This document shows, one piece after another, positions 26,334 to 34,108 of a stretch of DNA of 64,000 nucleotides. This DNA comes from a virus. The stretch's first letter is position 1. Every line of letters begins with the position of its first letter. The position numbers and the translations under genes were made by a program. The DNA is taken from the IMG/VR virus record IMGVR_UViG_3300015371_000001, positions 62,001-126,000 of that record; one strand, given 5' to 3'. Below the pieces are notes generated by a model. The model made no database searches. It saw only the letters and a program-made list of their open reading frames with translations, and was not told the origin of the DNA.

Positions 26334-27290
26334 GTGACTGAGATGACGGTCGAGCAGCAGAGGCTCGTTACTGACCACATCTACATCGCCGACACGATGG
26401 CGGTGAAGGTGTGGCGGACCGCTCCATACGCGCTGGAGCTAGACGAGTTGAAGTCTCTGGCCTACATGGGGCTGGTCATGGCGGCGGTGCGGTGGGAGCC
26501 GTACTGCGAGGAGCGAGGCTTCGATCCAACGCACCTCCAGTACTTCGTGGCGTTCGCTCAGCGTCGGTCCAAGGGTGCTGTCATGGACGCCTTGCGGACT
26601 CAGGATTGGGCCAATCGGTCGTTGCGCTCGCGTTACAAGATGCTTCAGGAGGCAGGACTAGAGCGGGGAGCCACCGAGACGGAGATGGCTTCGAAGTCAG
26701 GGCTATCGATGGCGGAGGTGCGCAGCACCAAGCTCGGGATGGCTCGCAGGCCGGTCAGTCTCGACACGAGTGAGGTGGACGTAGGGGGAGCACCGGGGAC
26801 GGTCGAGTCCTCGGTGCTGGCGACCGAGTTGCTGAAGTCGACGGTGGCAGCGGTCGAGCAGTTGGACGAAGTCAGTCAGACGGTGATTGCGCTCCGCTAC
26901 TACTCCGGCATGGAGATCAAAGAGGTGGCGGCTCAGATGGGGCTCACCGAGTCGAGGGCGTCGCACATTCACACCGACGCCGTCCTCAAAGTGCATGAGG
27001 TTCTGAAGCAGACGGCGATGGGAGAGCGGAACGTGGAGATCATCTACAACGTGCAGTCGGTCAAGAACGTGGACCCCGGCAAGTGGAAGTGGTTCCGTAA
27101 GACGACGCCGACCAAGATGTTGCCAGCCAGGGGGCCGTGCAAGATCATCACCGTGGGGAACGTGCCGGTCTCCCTGCCAGCGGGTTGGGAGGGGTTTGTT
27201 GCAGTGGACAGTGAAGGATTCCCTTACCCGGTGGACGGGCTGGTCCATGCGGACACGTACGAGGAGACGGAGGCACCCGATGAGCCGTGA
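26334..27290 (+). CDS. Sigma-factor-like protein with C-terminal extension
   Basis: 318 residues. Residues about 35-95 match sigma region 2 (LKSLAYMGLVMAAVRW, FVAFAQRRSKGAVMDALR, QDWANRSLRSRYKML); 100-135 match region 3; 175-228 match region 4, with a helix-turn-helix (EIKEVAAQMGLTESRAS) after LDEVSQTVIALRYYSG. This is the FliA/SigB-type layout. It would steer host RNA polymerase to phage promoters. Beyond region 4 lies an unusual extension of about 90 residues (from MGERNVEII to the acidic end) that is not part of sigma factors. The GTG follows the HIT stop directly, with GGAG 7 bases upstream. Confidence 0.78.
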   Translation: MTEMTVEQQRLVTDHIYIADTMAVKVWRTAPYALELDELKSLAYMGLVMAAVRWEPYCEERGFDPTHLQYFVAFAQRRSKGAVMDALRTQDWANRSLRSRYKMLQEAGLERGATETEMASKSGLSMAEVRSTKLGMARRPVSLDTSEVDVGGAPGTVESSVLATELLKSTVAAVEQLDEVSQTVIALRYYSGMEIKEVAAQMGLTESRASHIHTDAVLKVHEVLKQTAMGERNVEIIYNVQSVKNVDPGKWKWFRKTTPTKMLPARGPCKIITVGNVPVSLPAGWEGFVAVDSEGFPYPVDGLVHADTYEETEAPDEP

Positions 27291-27426
27291 GGAGCAACTG
27301 GCGCTGGCCGAGCATCTGGCCGATACTTACCCTGACCGACCTGTCTACGCGAGGCGTGTGGAGACGCTGCGCTGGCTGATGGAGCACTTCCCCTACGAGG
27401 GGTCGAAGATCTTGGTATGGGACTAG
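27280..27426 (+). CDS. Small protein, 48 aa
   Basis: Starts inside the sigma gene's end (11-base overlap). Helical, with EEQLALAEHLADTYPD then RRVETLRWLMEHFP. It ends with a stop just before a 77-base gap. No family recognised; good ribosome site (GGAGACGGAGG) upstream. Confidence 0.62.
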   Translation: MSREEQLALAEHLADTYPDRPVYARRVETLRWLMEHFPYEGSKILVWD

Positions 27427-27503
27427 ACAGAAAAGCCGATATAGAGGTAGCATGTCTCCTAGCGGCCCAAGTGGGCTGACTACAACTAGGAGAACAAAAC
27501 AGG

Positions 27504-28043
27504 ATGAAGAACCCAATTAGCATCACTAGTAACACCACACGGATTTCGGTCACGTTCCGCTGGGAGCCTGGGACCGGCCCGCACTTCGCTCGGCCTGGCT
27601 ACGAAGCTCCCGAGGTGTCGTTTCACGAGATCACGGCAGTTTCGAACTGCCCTGTGCGCCACCAGGAAATCACCATCGACGGTCGTGGCCACTACATCGA
27701 CTCTGACGGCAACCTTCAGGCGGACCTTGGTCCGCGCAGCATGGGGACGACTGGCATCGAGCACCCCAACATCCCCGAGGTGCTTCGGCACATGCTGTTC
27801 GAGGCGCTGCTTGAGGAGGCCGGGAAGGTCCTGGAAGGTAGCCGTGCGAACCACGGCGACTGCCCTGGCGGCTTGGGTTGTATCTGCAACCAGCCTGATG
27901 AGCCTGTTGCGCCCGACGACCTGGAGCAGGTCGTGGACGAGGCGATCCGCACGCGGAAGCCTGCGATCCCGGTCCACGACTGTGACGACTGGCACGACGG
28001 CGAGTGCTCTCGTTGTGGTCCGACGGGCAGGTGGAGTCGATGA
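27504..28043 (+). CDS. Hypothetical protein with Cys/His-rich end
   Basis: 179 residues. An N-terminal beta region (ISVTFRWEPGTGPHF) with no Cys, a helical middle (HMLFEALLEEAGKVLE), then CPGGLGCIC and a terminal HDCDDWHDGECSRCG, two likely zinc clusters. The upstream gap 27427-27503 contains CCGATAT and a GCCC/GGGC hairpin, so a promoter may lie there. It begins a run of small zinc-ribbon genes. Ribosome site TAGGAG is 11 bases before the ATG. Confidence 0.68.
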   Translation: MKNPISITSNTTRISVTFRWEPGTGPHFARPGYEAPEVSFHEITAVSNCPVRHQEITIDGRGHYIDSDGNLQADLGPRSMGTTGIEHPNIPEVLRHMLFEALLEEAGKVLEGSRANHGDCPGGLGCICNQPDEPVAPDDLEQVVDEAIRTRKPAIPVHDCDDWHDGECSRCGPTGRWSR

Positions 28044-28438
28044 ACCTCAACGACTACTACTGTCACGACTGCCGTGACTGGCAGGCTGCCAGGCGCACCT
28101 CCGGTAAGGGCCGGGAGTGCCTGACCTGTGGCCACCAGATCCAGTGCGATGACTGCGGAGCAGGCTGGCACGACGATCATGTCTGCTACACCCCGCCGAT
28201 CACTCCGGATGGCCTGGAGAACGAGATCAAGGACTTGGTCTACAACGGCTTCACCCGTGAGGAGGCGGCGGCGCAGGTCGCCGACGCCAACGGTGGAGGC
28301 GACGGCTTCAGGGAACGGCTTCTGTCGCTCCTGCCGGAGGGTCCCCTTCCGGGCGAGGGTCCGATGGACAAGGGCCTGGAGATCGACGCCGGGATCTACT
28401 CGGCTGCGGTCGCCGCTGTGAGGAGGCGACGCCGATGA
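28040..28438 (+). CDS. Zinc-ribbon protein with three Cys pairs
   Basis: 132 residues. CHDC, CLTCG and CDDCG followed by DDHVC in the first 50 residues suggest two zinc sites; residues 60-85 look like a UBA-like helical pair (IKDLVYNGFTREEAAAQVAD); the end is basic (RRRRR). Starts in an ATGA overlap. Nucleic-acid or protein binding is likely from the layout, not shown. Confidence 0.7.
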   Translation: MNLNDYYCHDCRDWQAARRTSGKGRECLTCGHQIQCDDCGAGWHDDHVCYTPPITPDGLENEIKDLVYNGFTREEAAAQVADANGGGDGFRERLLSLLPEGPLPGEGPMDKGLEIDAGIYSAAVAAVRRRRR

Positions 28439-28725
28439 ACGCACCTGACGGTCTTTACACCGATACGGTCGTGGACCTGTTCCTTCTCTGGAGTAAGGAA
28501 GGTGACGGCCCGAAGTTCAAGCGGCAGGGCTCGGACGTGGAGTACGAGTACAAGTCGATGAAGCTGACTGGCCGACTTCCCCTTGTCCGCGAGGCCGTGA
28601 TCATTACGGCCAATCCGCGAGGCTACCCGCTCAGCGCAAGCCACCAGTTGCTTTGGTCGGATTTGCCGGAGGACGTGTTCGAAGGACTTTGGGATCTCCT
28701 GACGAAGGAGGTGGCCAAGAAATGA
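28435..28725 (+). CDS. Hypothetical protein, 96 aa
   Basis: Coupled by ATGA to genes on both sides. Mixed alpha/beta with YTDTVVDLFLLWSKE, a basic KFKRQG turn, VREAVIITANPRG and a C-terminal amphipathic helix ending in KEVAKK. No Cys, no membrane segment, no known motif. Confidence 0.65.
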   Translation: MNAPDGLYTDTVVDLFLLWSKEGDGPKFKRQGSDVEYEYKSMKLTGRLPLVREAVIITANPRGYPLSASHQLLWSDLPEDVFEGLWDLLTKEVAKK

Positions 28726-28874
28726 GACCAATCATGATGTGCCCTGGTGCTCCTGCCGGAGGGCATCTGTCAGGGGGTTACTGGCACCCCGGAGCTATCG
28801 AGACGTGCTCCAAAGGCCGGTGCGAGGACTACAACAAACAGGATGTGAAGCAGCATGATCAACGAGCAGCATGA
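28722..28874 (+). CDS. Small Cys-containing protein, 50 aa
   Basis: Starts in an ATGA overlap and ends 20 bases inside the next gene. Three Cys (MCPG, ETCSKGRC) and three His near a polar, Gln/Asp-rich tail; might bind a metal. Function unknown. Confidence 0.58.
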   Translation: MRPIMMCPGAPAGGHLSGGYWHPGAIETCSKGRCEDYNKQDVKQHDQRAA

Positions 28875-29007
28875 CGCGCTGGCTGAAGCGCTCTACAACG
28901 CCTGGAATCGGCGTACGGCGTTCCAGTGGAAGCTGGAGCACTGGCGCGAGGTCGTCGGCGACGACGAGGTTCAGGCGCTCCTGTCGGAGGGAGGTGAGCG
29001 TGCATGA
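28855..29007 (+). CDS. Small helical protein, 50 aa
   Basis: An ATG with AGGA upstream opens a 50-residue frame (contains HDALAEALYNAWNRRTAF and WREVVGDDEVQALL). It closes in an ATGA overlap with the next start, the same pattern as its neighbours, which strongly supports it as real. Fully helical; unknown. Confidence 0.62.
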   Translation: MINEQHDALAEALYNAWNRRTAFQWKLEHWREVVGDDEVQALLSEGGERA

Positions 29008-29354
29008 AGTGGCTGAAAATGCTTCTGGCTAGTGCGCTGGTCGTACTCACCTTCGGGTGTGCCCACGCTGACAGCGAGCCGTCTAAGCCCAGCGTCGACT
29101 ATGACTCCTGGCGGACCCAGATGAGGTCGCAGGCGATGACGCAGGGACAGGACTTGGATCTGACGGTGTACCGCGACGTGTTCCAGAACGATGTCTGCAA
29201 GATGGACGATGGTTCGTTCGATTACTTCGTTGCCGGGTCGGTCGATGACGGCACTGTCGAGTACGCCCGTATCAGCATCAAGTACTTCTGTTCTGACCGG
29301 ACAGCGGACCTGGAAGATGCGCTCGACATAGTCGGCTACACGCCGCCCTCATAG
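29004..29354 (+). CDS. Exported protein, possible lipoprotein
   Basis: 116 residues. The N-terminus KWLKMLLASALVVLTFGC is a signal peptide; TFGC is a near but imperfect lipobox, and cleavage after AHA is the alternative. The mature part has two Cys (NDVC, YFC) probably bridged, and beta strands (FDYFVAGSVDDG, YARISIKYF). Last gene of its unit; the candidate RNA at 29358 begins 3 bases after the stop. Confidence 0.66.
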   Translation: MKWLKMLLASALVVLTFGCAHADSEPSKPSVDYDSWRTQMRSQAMTQGQDLDLTVYRDVFQNDVCKMDDGSFDYFVAGSVDDGTVEYARISIKYFCSDRTADLEDALDIVGYTPPS

Positions 29355-29357
29355 ACC

Positions 29358-29468
29358 GAGTGCCGGGGCGTCAACGGAGTTTCCTATGGGACCTTTCCTT
29401 CGAAGGGCGGTCATGATGGAGGTTTTTCATCCCTGTTCCCTCCTAGCCGTACCTGCGCCCCGGCACTC
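29358..29468 (+). ncRNA. Candidate structured RNA (three-way junction)
   Basis: GAGTGCCGGGGCG (29358-29370) and CGCCCCGGCACTC (29456-29468) pair perfectly over 13 bp and enclose 85 bases. Inside are two hairpins: 29390-29412 (GACC/GGTC outside CCT/AGG, loop TCGA) and 29418-29443 (GGAGG/CCTCC). No ORF over 20 codons fits inside, no U-run follows, and a promoter starts 22 bases later. So this is either a processed 3' RNA of the upstream operon, a separate small RNA, or a DNA site. No known Rfam class is recognised. Confidence 0.4.
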
Positions 29469-29490
29469 TCCCGATTCGATGCACATGGTG

Positions 29491-29520
29491 TTGTAGATCG
29501 TCTACATCGCCTAGTACGCT
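29491..29520 (+). promoter_or_regulatory. Promoter TTGTAG-N18-TACGCT with TGTAGA palindrome
   Basis: The -35 is 29491-29496 and the -10 is 29515-29520. A palindrome TGTAGA-TCG-TCTACA (29492-29506) covers the -35 and the adjoining spacer, as expected of a repressor operator. Transcription would start near 29527, 10 bases before the ATG with GGAGGCAG. Confidence 0.55.
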
Positions 29521-29536
29521 GGCTGTTGGAGGCAGC

Positions 29537-29872
29537 ATGAATCTTGTTCTTGACATCCTCGATTGGGTCCTTGCCGTCGTCATCCTGGTCATCTTCGTGT
29601 TCTTCACCGCGTCGGCGCTGTACCCGTGGTGGAACAAGACGAAGCAGGTTCGACTGCTCGGCTGGCCGACTCTGGTGGCATGGCTCGCCTCGTGGGCGAT
29701 TCTGTTCTACTTCGTGGACGTGATCGTGGACGGCTTCAAGGAGTTCGTCGGCTTCATGCTCGGGGTCGTTCTGATCCTCGGGATTGAGCGCATGTACCGG
29801 CGTGCCGATACAGCACATTTGAACTATTTGTTGAAGAACGCACCTAAGCGGGAGCCTGACGACGATGAGTGA
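29537..29872 (+). CDS. Membrane protein, 3 TM segments
   Basis: 111 residues; hydrophobic stretches at about 3-28, 42-62 and 66-84, then a basic/acidic cytoplasmic tail (ERMYRRADTAH... EPDDDE). First gene after the operator-bearing promoter, and head of a cluster in which four of six genes encode membrane proteins. TTGGAGGCAGC ribosome site. No family recognised. Confidence 0.72.
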   Translation: MNLVLDILDWVLAVVILVIFVFFTASALYPWWNKTKQVRLLGWPTLVAWLASWAILFYFVDVIVDGFKEFVGFMLGVVLILGIERMYRRADTAHLNYLLKNAPKREPDDDE

Positions 29873-30182
29873 GTCCTACGTCGAGATCGACCGGATGCGT
29901 CTGGTCGCCGAGCGCCTGCGTACCAAGTGGCGCATGGTGTCTCAGAAGGGGTTGCCGAAGTACCAAGTCAGGAATCGAGCCGCCGACTTCGCGCTGGCTG
30001 ACTGGCTGGACTTCGTGGCCAACACGCACGAGGAGGACCCGACCGACTACTGCCGAGGCGGTGGTCATGCCGATTTTGTGTTGGGCGACCCCGGTCCGGT
30101 TCACCCTTGCACCTCGTGGTGGTGCCAGAACATGGACCAAGCGTTGAAGTTCACCAACGCCTTTTTGATGGAGACGACATGA
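29865..30182 (+). CDS. Soluble hypothetical protein, 105 aa
   Basis: Overlaps the previous gene by 8 bases. Helical N-terminus (DRMRLVAERLRTKWRMV), then ADFALADWLDFVANTHEE, and three Cys near the C-terminal half (DYCRGGGH, PCTSWWC). May cap the membrane proteins around it; unknown. Confidence 0.65.
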   Translation: MSESYVEIDRMRLVAERLRTKWRMVSQKGLPKYQVRNRAADFALADWLDFVANTHEEDPTDYCRGGGHADFVLGDPGPVHPCTSWWCQNMDQALKFTNAFLMETT

Positions 30183-30319
30183 TTGAGATTGGAATGCACC
30201 TGGCCTGGACCATCTGCATCTCCGTTATCGCGATGGCCTTCGCGATCAGCGAGTTGGGCCACAAGAACTGCGTGCCCAAGGACCATAAGTGTCTCGCTGA
30301 GGACGACAACGATGGCTAG
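30179..30319 (+). CDS. Small single-pass membrane protein, 46 aa
   Basis: Begins in an ATGA overlap. One hydrophobic segment (GMHLAWTICISVIAMAFAI), then a short polar tail with two Cys (NCVPKDHKC) and a very acidic end. Overlaps the next gene by 8 bases. Confidence 0.6.
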   Translation: MIEIGMHLAWTICISVIAMAFAISELGHKNCVPKDHKCLAEDDNDG

Positions 30320-30749
30320 GTTGTCCACCGGGATCTGCTTGGTCGCTGGCACTTGTACTGGCACTGTGTTCGGTCAGTCGTGGTGGCTCTTGACGATCCC
30401 GTACGTCTTGTACTCCGTGTTCGTGATCGTGTGGGCGGAGAGCTTCGTGGAGTTCTATCGGTGGGACGGCGAGGCGTTGCTGCTTTCGTCTGGCTTCGTG
30501 GCGCTCGGCACCTTGTTCCTGGCGTTCGCCATGACGACCGGTCCTGGCTGGCTGTTCGCGATGGTCGTGCTGATGTATGGGTTGACGATGATCAATCAGA
30601 TGTATACTCCACACATCATGCGAGTAGGTTGGCAGAGGCAGCGGCGAGGGCTCGACACCGAGCTTGCTGACAAGCTGCCCTACACTACCGACCTGGGCGC
30701 GATGCGCGACCGGTTCCGGCTCGGTCTGAAGGAGCACGCAGGCCGATGA
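30312..30749 (+). CDS. Membrane protein, 3-4 TM segments
   Basis: 145 residues from an ATG inside the end of the previous gene. Hydrophobic stretches near 4-18, 22-42, 52-70 and 74-92, then a basic soluble tail of about 50 residues (RVGWQRQRRGLD). The Trp/Tyr-rich first half recalls the gene at 2176 in composition only. Unknown. Confidence 0.66.
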   Translation: MARLSTGICLVAGTCTGTVFGQSWWLLTIPYVLYSVFVIVWAESFVEFYRWDGEALLLSSGFVALGTLFLAFAMTTGPGWLFAMVVLMYGLTMINQMYTPHIMRVGWQRQRRGLDTELADKLPYTTDLGAMRDRFRLGLKEHAGR

Positions 30750-30994
30750 AGGCATACGTACTGGTTCAGATCGAGGCCGACGACGCCGAGCACACCCGTA
30801 TCCGAGTGGGCTCGATTCGGAAGGCGATCCACGGGATGGCGGAGTCCTTCGGGTACGAGAAGCAGGTCGCCGACATGCCGTTCTACGAGGACGAGGAGCG
30901 TACCTACGTCGGCACGCTCTCGTCGTATCCCGCGCTCGACAAGGAGTTCGAGCGGCACCGGAAGGTATGGCGAGGCGTGAAGGGGCAGCGATGA
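30746..30994 (+). CDS. Hypothetical protein, 82 aa
   Basis: ATGA-coupled on both sides. Looks like a ferredoxin-like alpha/beta fold: strand KAYVLVQIEA, helix SIRKAIHGMAESFG, strand RTYVGTL. No catalytic motif. Cytoplasmic. Confidence 0.62.
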   Translation: MKAYVLVQIEADDAEHTRIRVGSIRKAIHGMAESFGYEKQVADMPFYEDEERTYVGTLSSYPALDKEFERHRKVWRGVKGQR

Positions 30995-31461
30995 AGGATC
31001 GGCTTCAGTCGGCGGTTGACTCCGCCCGCGACCTCGGTGGTTTCTTTCTCTACAACTGGCCCATGTGGATCTTCACGGCAGTGTGGTGCGGCGGTCAGTT
31101 GGTGTTCTTGATGACGACCGTGGTCAACAACATCTTCTTCGACTCGGAGACGTACGCCAAGTACGAGTCCATCGTCTCCTTGACGTGGTTCGTGGTTGGT
31201 GGTGTCTGGCTCTTGATGCGCTCGCTCCTCTGGCCAGATCGGACCAGGCTGCGACAGGAACAGTGGAGGCGTCGGTGGCCGCTCTACATTTGTGGACGGA
31301 CGCAGACCGAGGGCGATGTCACCCACACCTGCGATCTGAAGAAGCACCACCCAGGCTTTCGGCACTCATGCCAGTGCCTCAGGGCTGGACATGCTTCAGG
31401 CCATGCTGGGATCTTCATGTGGGTCTACACCCAGCATGGCGTTCCCGTCGACCTGCTGTGA
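30991..31461 (+). CDS. Two-TM protein with Cys/His-rich tail
   Basis: 156 residues. Membrane segments at about 20-45 and 63-82, a basic turn (RTRLRQEQWRRRW), then a soluble end holding five Cys and seven His (CGRTQTEGDVTHTC, HSCQCLRAGHASGHAG). The tail resembles a zinc- or haem-type metal site. Last gene of this cluster; followed by a 118-base regulatory gap. Confidence 0.66.
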   Translation: MKDRLQSAVDSARDLGGFFLYNWPMWIFTAVWCGGQLVFLMTTVVNNIFFDSETYAKYESIVSLTWFVVGGVWLLMRSLLWPDRTRLRQEQWRRRWPLYICGRTQTEGDVTHTCDLKKHHPGFRHSCQCLRAGHASGHAGIFMWVYTQHGVPVDLL

Positions 31462-31485
31462 AAAACGGCTCGAAGTGAGTATCTA

Positions 31486-31559
31486 GACGATAGTCGTCCG
31501 GCTCCGGTGCGATAGGGACAGCTAAGGGTTTTGAAGTACCAGAGCATTGTGGAAGTACC
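31486..31559 (+). promoter_or_regulatory. Regulatory gap with palindrome and direct repeats
   Basis: GACGA-TAG-TCGTC palindrome at 31486-31498, and a direct repeat GAAGTACC at 31533-31540 and 31552-31559 (19-base period, about two helical turns). This looks like operator or activator sites for the unit starting at 31580; no clear -35/-10 pair could be fixed. Confidence 0.4.
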
Positions 31560-31579
31560 TGCTACAAGGAGGCAGAGTA

Positions 31580-31870
31580 GTGAGTGAGGCAGTCGGCGCG
31601 GGAGCGCTGAGCGAGGACGAGGCGCAGCGCGCCCTCCAGAACGCCATCAACACCGAGATCTCGTCGGGGTGGCGTGTGGAATCCCAGATCCCCGGTCAGG
31701 CGACCCTGGCGAAGGGCCGTCACATCAATCACATCGGGCACGGTGTGGCCACCGTGTTGACCTGCGGGTTGTGGGCCCCGGTGTGGGCCATCTCCTGGGC
31801 GGTCAACAGGCGTCAGGTGCAAAGCCTGTCGGTCGACCAGTACGGCAACGTCCAGCGGCAGAAGCTCTGA
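31580..31870 (+). CDS. Membrane-associated protein of actinobacterial DUF type
   Basis: 96 residues from a GTG with AGGAGG 7 bases upstream. The N-terminal helix (EDEAQRALQNAINTEIS) and strand lead to a segment HINHIGHGVATVLTCGLWAP-VWAISWAV; the VNH-type His cluster followed by T-CGLW-P-W and a membrane helix is a pattern common in short actinobacterial proteins of unknown function. Its end (SVDQYGNVQRQ) is polar. First gene of the paralogue-array unit. Confidence 0.65.
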   Translation: MSEAVGAGALSEDEAQRALQNAINTEISSGWRVESQIPGQATLAKGRHINHIGHGVATVLTCGLWAPVWAISWAVNRRQVQSLSVDQYGNVQRQKL

Positions 31871-31877
31871 GGTCATC

Positions 31878-32114
31878 GTGGAGACCGTGTTCTGGAGCGC
31901 CGTGTTCGCCGTAGCGGTGTGCGCGCCGAGCGCGTTGCTGTGTTGGGCGATGAGCCGGAGGATCAAGGCGGACTACCGCGAGGCACGGGCCAAGGCGAAG
32001 GCCGAGCACCAGGCGCGGATGGCCGCGATCCTGGCAGAGTTCGACCGAGAGCTTGAGCGACAAGGACTTCTGAGCGAGGTCAAGAACACCGAACAAGAGA
32101 GGCAGCAACCGTGA
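31878..32114 (+). CDS. Membrane-anchored helical protein, 78 aa
   Basis: GTG start with GAGG upstream. A single N-terminal membrane segment (FWSAVFAVAVCAPSALLCWA) then a long charged helix (RIKADYREARAKAKAEHQ, AAILAEFDRELERQG). Shape suits a membrane-tethered coiled coil. Overlaps the next start by 4 bases (GTGA). Confidence 0.64.
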   Translation: METVFWSAVFAVAVCAPSALLCWAMSRRIKADYREARAKAKAEHQARMAAILAEFDRELERQGLLSEVKNTEQERQQP

Positions 32115-32653
32115 GCGTAGAGAAGCGAGCAGCGCGCGTCCTGGCCGAGGCCGAGGAGCTATTGGACCAGGGCTGGATTCAGGGCACCGAGTGGGACGCC
32201 AATGGGAACCACTGCATGAGGGGCGCGATCAACGAGGTGATCGACAACCAGGTCACCCTCCGGGTCCGTCCGGGACTGCGGAAGAAGGTGCTTCACGCAG
32301 CGGTGGGAGCCACCAACACCGTGGTCACCAAGCAGTCGAGTTATCTCGGCGACGACACCCTGGTCTCCAAGCTGTGCTACGGGATGGAGTCGTACAACGA
32401 CACTTCCGGACGCACCAAGGAGCAGTGCCAGGGCGCGTTCAGGGCGGCGCGGCGCGGGTTGCTGGACGGACGGTTCGTGTTCGACCGGCACGCGCTACGC
32501 GCGATCACCGTGCAGGAGCCGAAGAAGGCCAAGGCACCTGCGCTGCCACCGGCTCCTCCGGAGCCCAGCTACAAGGGTGTGCCCAGCTTCGCGCCGTCGG
32601 CCAAGAAGCCGGTGAGCGAGAAGAAGGCACGCCGGGAGAAGGTCCACGCATGA
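32111..32653 (+). CDS. DUF6197-like array member 1
   Basis: 180 residues. Shares the array pattern: helix AEELLDQGWIQGTEW, then G-x-HCMRGAINEVI, and a later YND motif (ESYNDTSGRT) with a closing helix (CQGAFRAARRGLL). Its tail of about 45 residues is basic and Pro/Lys-rich, unlike the others. The family is common in actinobacteria and their phages and has no settled function. GTG start. Confidence 0.62.
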   Translation: MSVEKRAARVLAEAEELLDQGWIQGTEWDANGNHCMRGAINEVIDNQVTLRVRPGLRKKVLHAAVGATNTVVTKQSSYLGDDTLVSKLCYGMESYNDTSGRTKEQCQGAFRAARRGLLDGRFVFDRHALRAITVQEPKKAKAPALPPAPPEPSYKGVPSFAPSAKKPVSEKKARREKVHA

Positions 32654-33105
32654 GCCCCGAGCCGGAGCAGGTCGCCGAGGTCCTGGAGGACGCCGCCGAC
32701 CTGATCGAGTCCGGGTGGTGCCAGGGGACCTGGACGCGCAAGGCGGTGACCTGGAACGGGCAGGATGCCGGGGAGGAGGTCTGCGCGTCGGAGGCGATCT
32801 CGCGGATGGTCTGGAACAACACCAGCACCAAAGCCGAGCAGGTCGAGTTGTCGACTGCTGCGCACCGAGCGGTGCTCGAACACCTGGGCCCTGAGGAGTT
32901 GAAGCACCTGACCGAGCGGCTGGAGGTCGACCGGCAGCATGGTGATGGCTTCTTGACACCACACATCGTGCTTTCGCGGACTCGCGACCCTGTCATCGCC
33001 TGGAACGACCGTCCGTCCATCGACGGCGGGCCGAATAAGCAGGAGGTCCTGGACACCTTCCGAGGTGCGGCCAAGGACGTACTGAAGCCTGAGGAGGCAG
33101 CATGA
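32650..33105 (+). CDS. DUF6197-like array member 2
   Basis: 151 residues, ATGA-coupled to member 1. AADLIESGWCQGTW, then EEVCASEAISRMVW and AWNDRPSIDGGPN with helix EVLDTFRGAAKDVL. A 50-residue insert between the Cys motif and WND holds helical, charged sequence. All three marks of the family are present. Confidence 0.68.
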   Translation: MSPEPEQVAEVLEDAADLIESGWCQGTWTRKAVTWNGQDAGEEVCASEAISRMVWNNTSTKAEQVELSTAAHRAVLEHLGPEELKHLTERLEVDRQHGDGFLTPHIVLSRTRDPVIAWNDRPSIDGGPNKQEVLDTFRGAAKDVLKPEEAA

Positions 33106-33647
33106 GTGAGGCGCGACTGAGCGCAATCGACCAGGTCATCGTGGACGCGATCCGGGGCGGGGCCGAGATCATCGAGCGGGACGGCTGGACCAAGGGCGAC
33201 CTGCACGCACCGACCGGTGAGCACTGCGCGTTGGGCGCGCTCGACGCCTGGCTGACCGAGCACACCCGTCACGGGACGGCGCTTGAGTACCTGAGGCTTC
33301 GTGAGCAGGTGCAGCAGGTGGTGAACCTGCATGTGCAGGACACGACGCGGTACTCCAACGTGGCGAGGTTCAACGACGCCACCCGGACCACCTACGCCGG
33401 TCAGGTGACTCGCAAGCTGCGGGAGGCGGCTGCCTGGTACGAGCGGACCCGGCTCGCTCAGGTCATGGGTTCGCTGACTGAGGTCGAGGCTGCGCTGAAG
33501 GCGGAGGCCAAGGCTGAGAAGAAGGCAGCAAAGGCCGAGCGCCGTGAGCAGCGCAAGATCAAGCGCAAGGCGCGGCGTTGGGGCCGGTCGCCGGTCACCT
33601 GGCCAGCCGAGGAGCAGGTCACCGACAAGGCCGAGGAGCGGGTGTGA
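33102..33647 (+). CDS. DUF6197-like array member 3 with basic tail
   Basis: 181 residues. GAEIIERDGWTKGDLH, EHCALGALDAWL, then RFND (Trp replaced by Phe) and helix VTRKLREAAAWY. The last 60 residues are a Lys/Arg/Ala/Glu helix (LKAEAKAEKKAAKAE) that could bind nucleic acid. GAGGAGGCAGC precedes the ATG. Confidence 0.66.
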   Translation: MSEARLSAIDQVIVDAIRGGAEIIERDGWTKGDLHAPTGEHCALGALDAWLTEHTRHGTALEYLRLREQVQQVVNLHVQDTTRYSNVARFNDATRTTYAGQVTRKLREAAAWYERTRLAQVMGSLTEVEAALKAEAKAEKKAAKAERREQRKIKRKARRWGRSPVTWPAEEQVTDKAEERV

Positions 33648-34108
33648 GCACGACGATGGCGATTTCGGCGCTGGACATCCTGCCGGTCTATGACTCGGAG
33701 ACTTCGGAGGTCATCGGCGGGTTCGACCGGACGGTTCAGCGGGACGACTCCGAGCGGACCGCCGAGATCTGTGAGAACGCGGCCAAGCTCATCGAGGAGC
33801 GAGGTTGGACCCAGGACACCGCCGTCGGCGCGAACGGCGGTGTCTGTCTGGTCGAGGCGCTGACCCGCGCCGCGCTGGACAAGGTGATCTTCACCAGTGG
33901 CGGGGCCGACGAGTCGGTTCGGGCGGCGTTCCAGAGGGCGCTGGACCACATGGAGTGGACGCTGTTCGGCTCCAAGACGCTGGACGAGGGCTACAACATG
34001 GCGCGCTGGAACGACCGGATAGGGCGTCGGGAGCAAGAGGTCCTGGACGCGCTCCACACCGGAGCCAAGCTCGCACTCAACCCGGAGGCAGACCGTGGCG
34101 ATGCATGA
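33644..34108 (+). CDS. DUF6197-like array member 4
   Basis: 154 residues from the GTG that overlaps the previous stop. NAAKLIEERGWTQDT, GGVCLVEALTRAAL, RWNDRIGRREQ and VLDALHTGAKLAL. The N-terminal 30 residues (SALDILPVYDSETSEV) are an added arm. Best preserved member of the array together with member 2. Confidence 0.7.
   Translation: MSTTMAISALDILPVYDSETSEVIGGFDRTVQRDDSERTAEICENAAKLIEERGWTQDTAVGANGGVCLVEALTRAALDKVIFTSGGADESVRAAFQRALDHMEWTLFGSKTLDEGYNMARWNDRIGRREQEVLDALHTGAKLALNPEADRGDA

Noticed and set aside
27451-27519. 22-codon upstream ORF before 27504
   Set aside because: It has a weak ribosome site and overlaps the next start out of frame; no bias or coupling supports translation.
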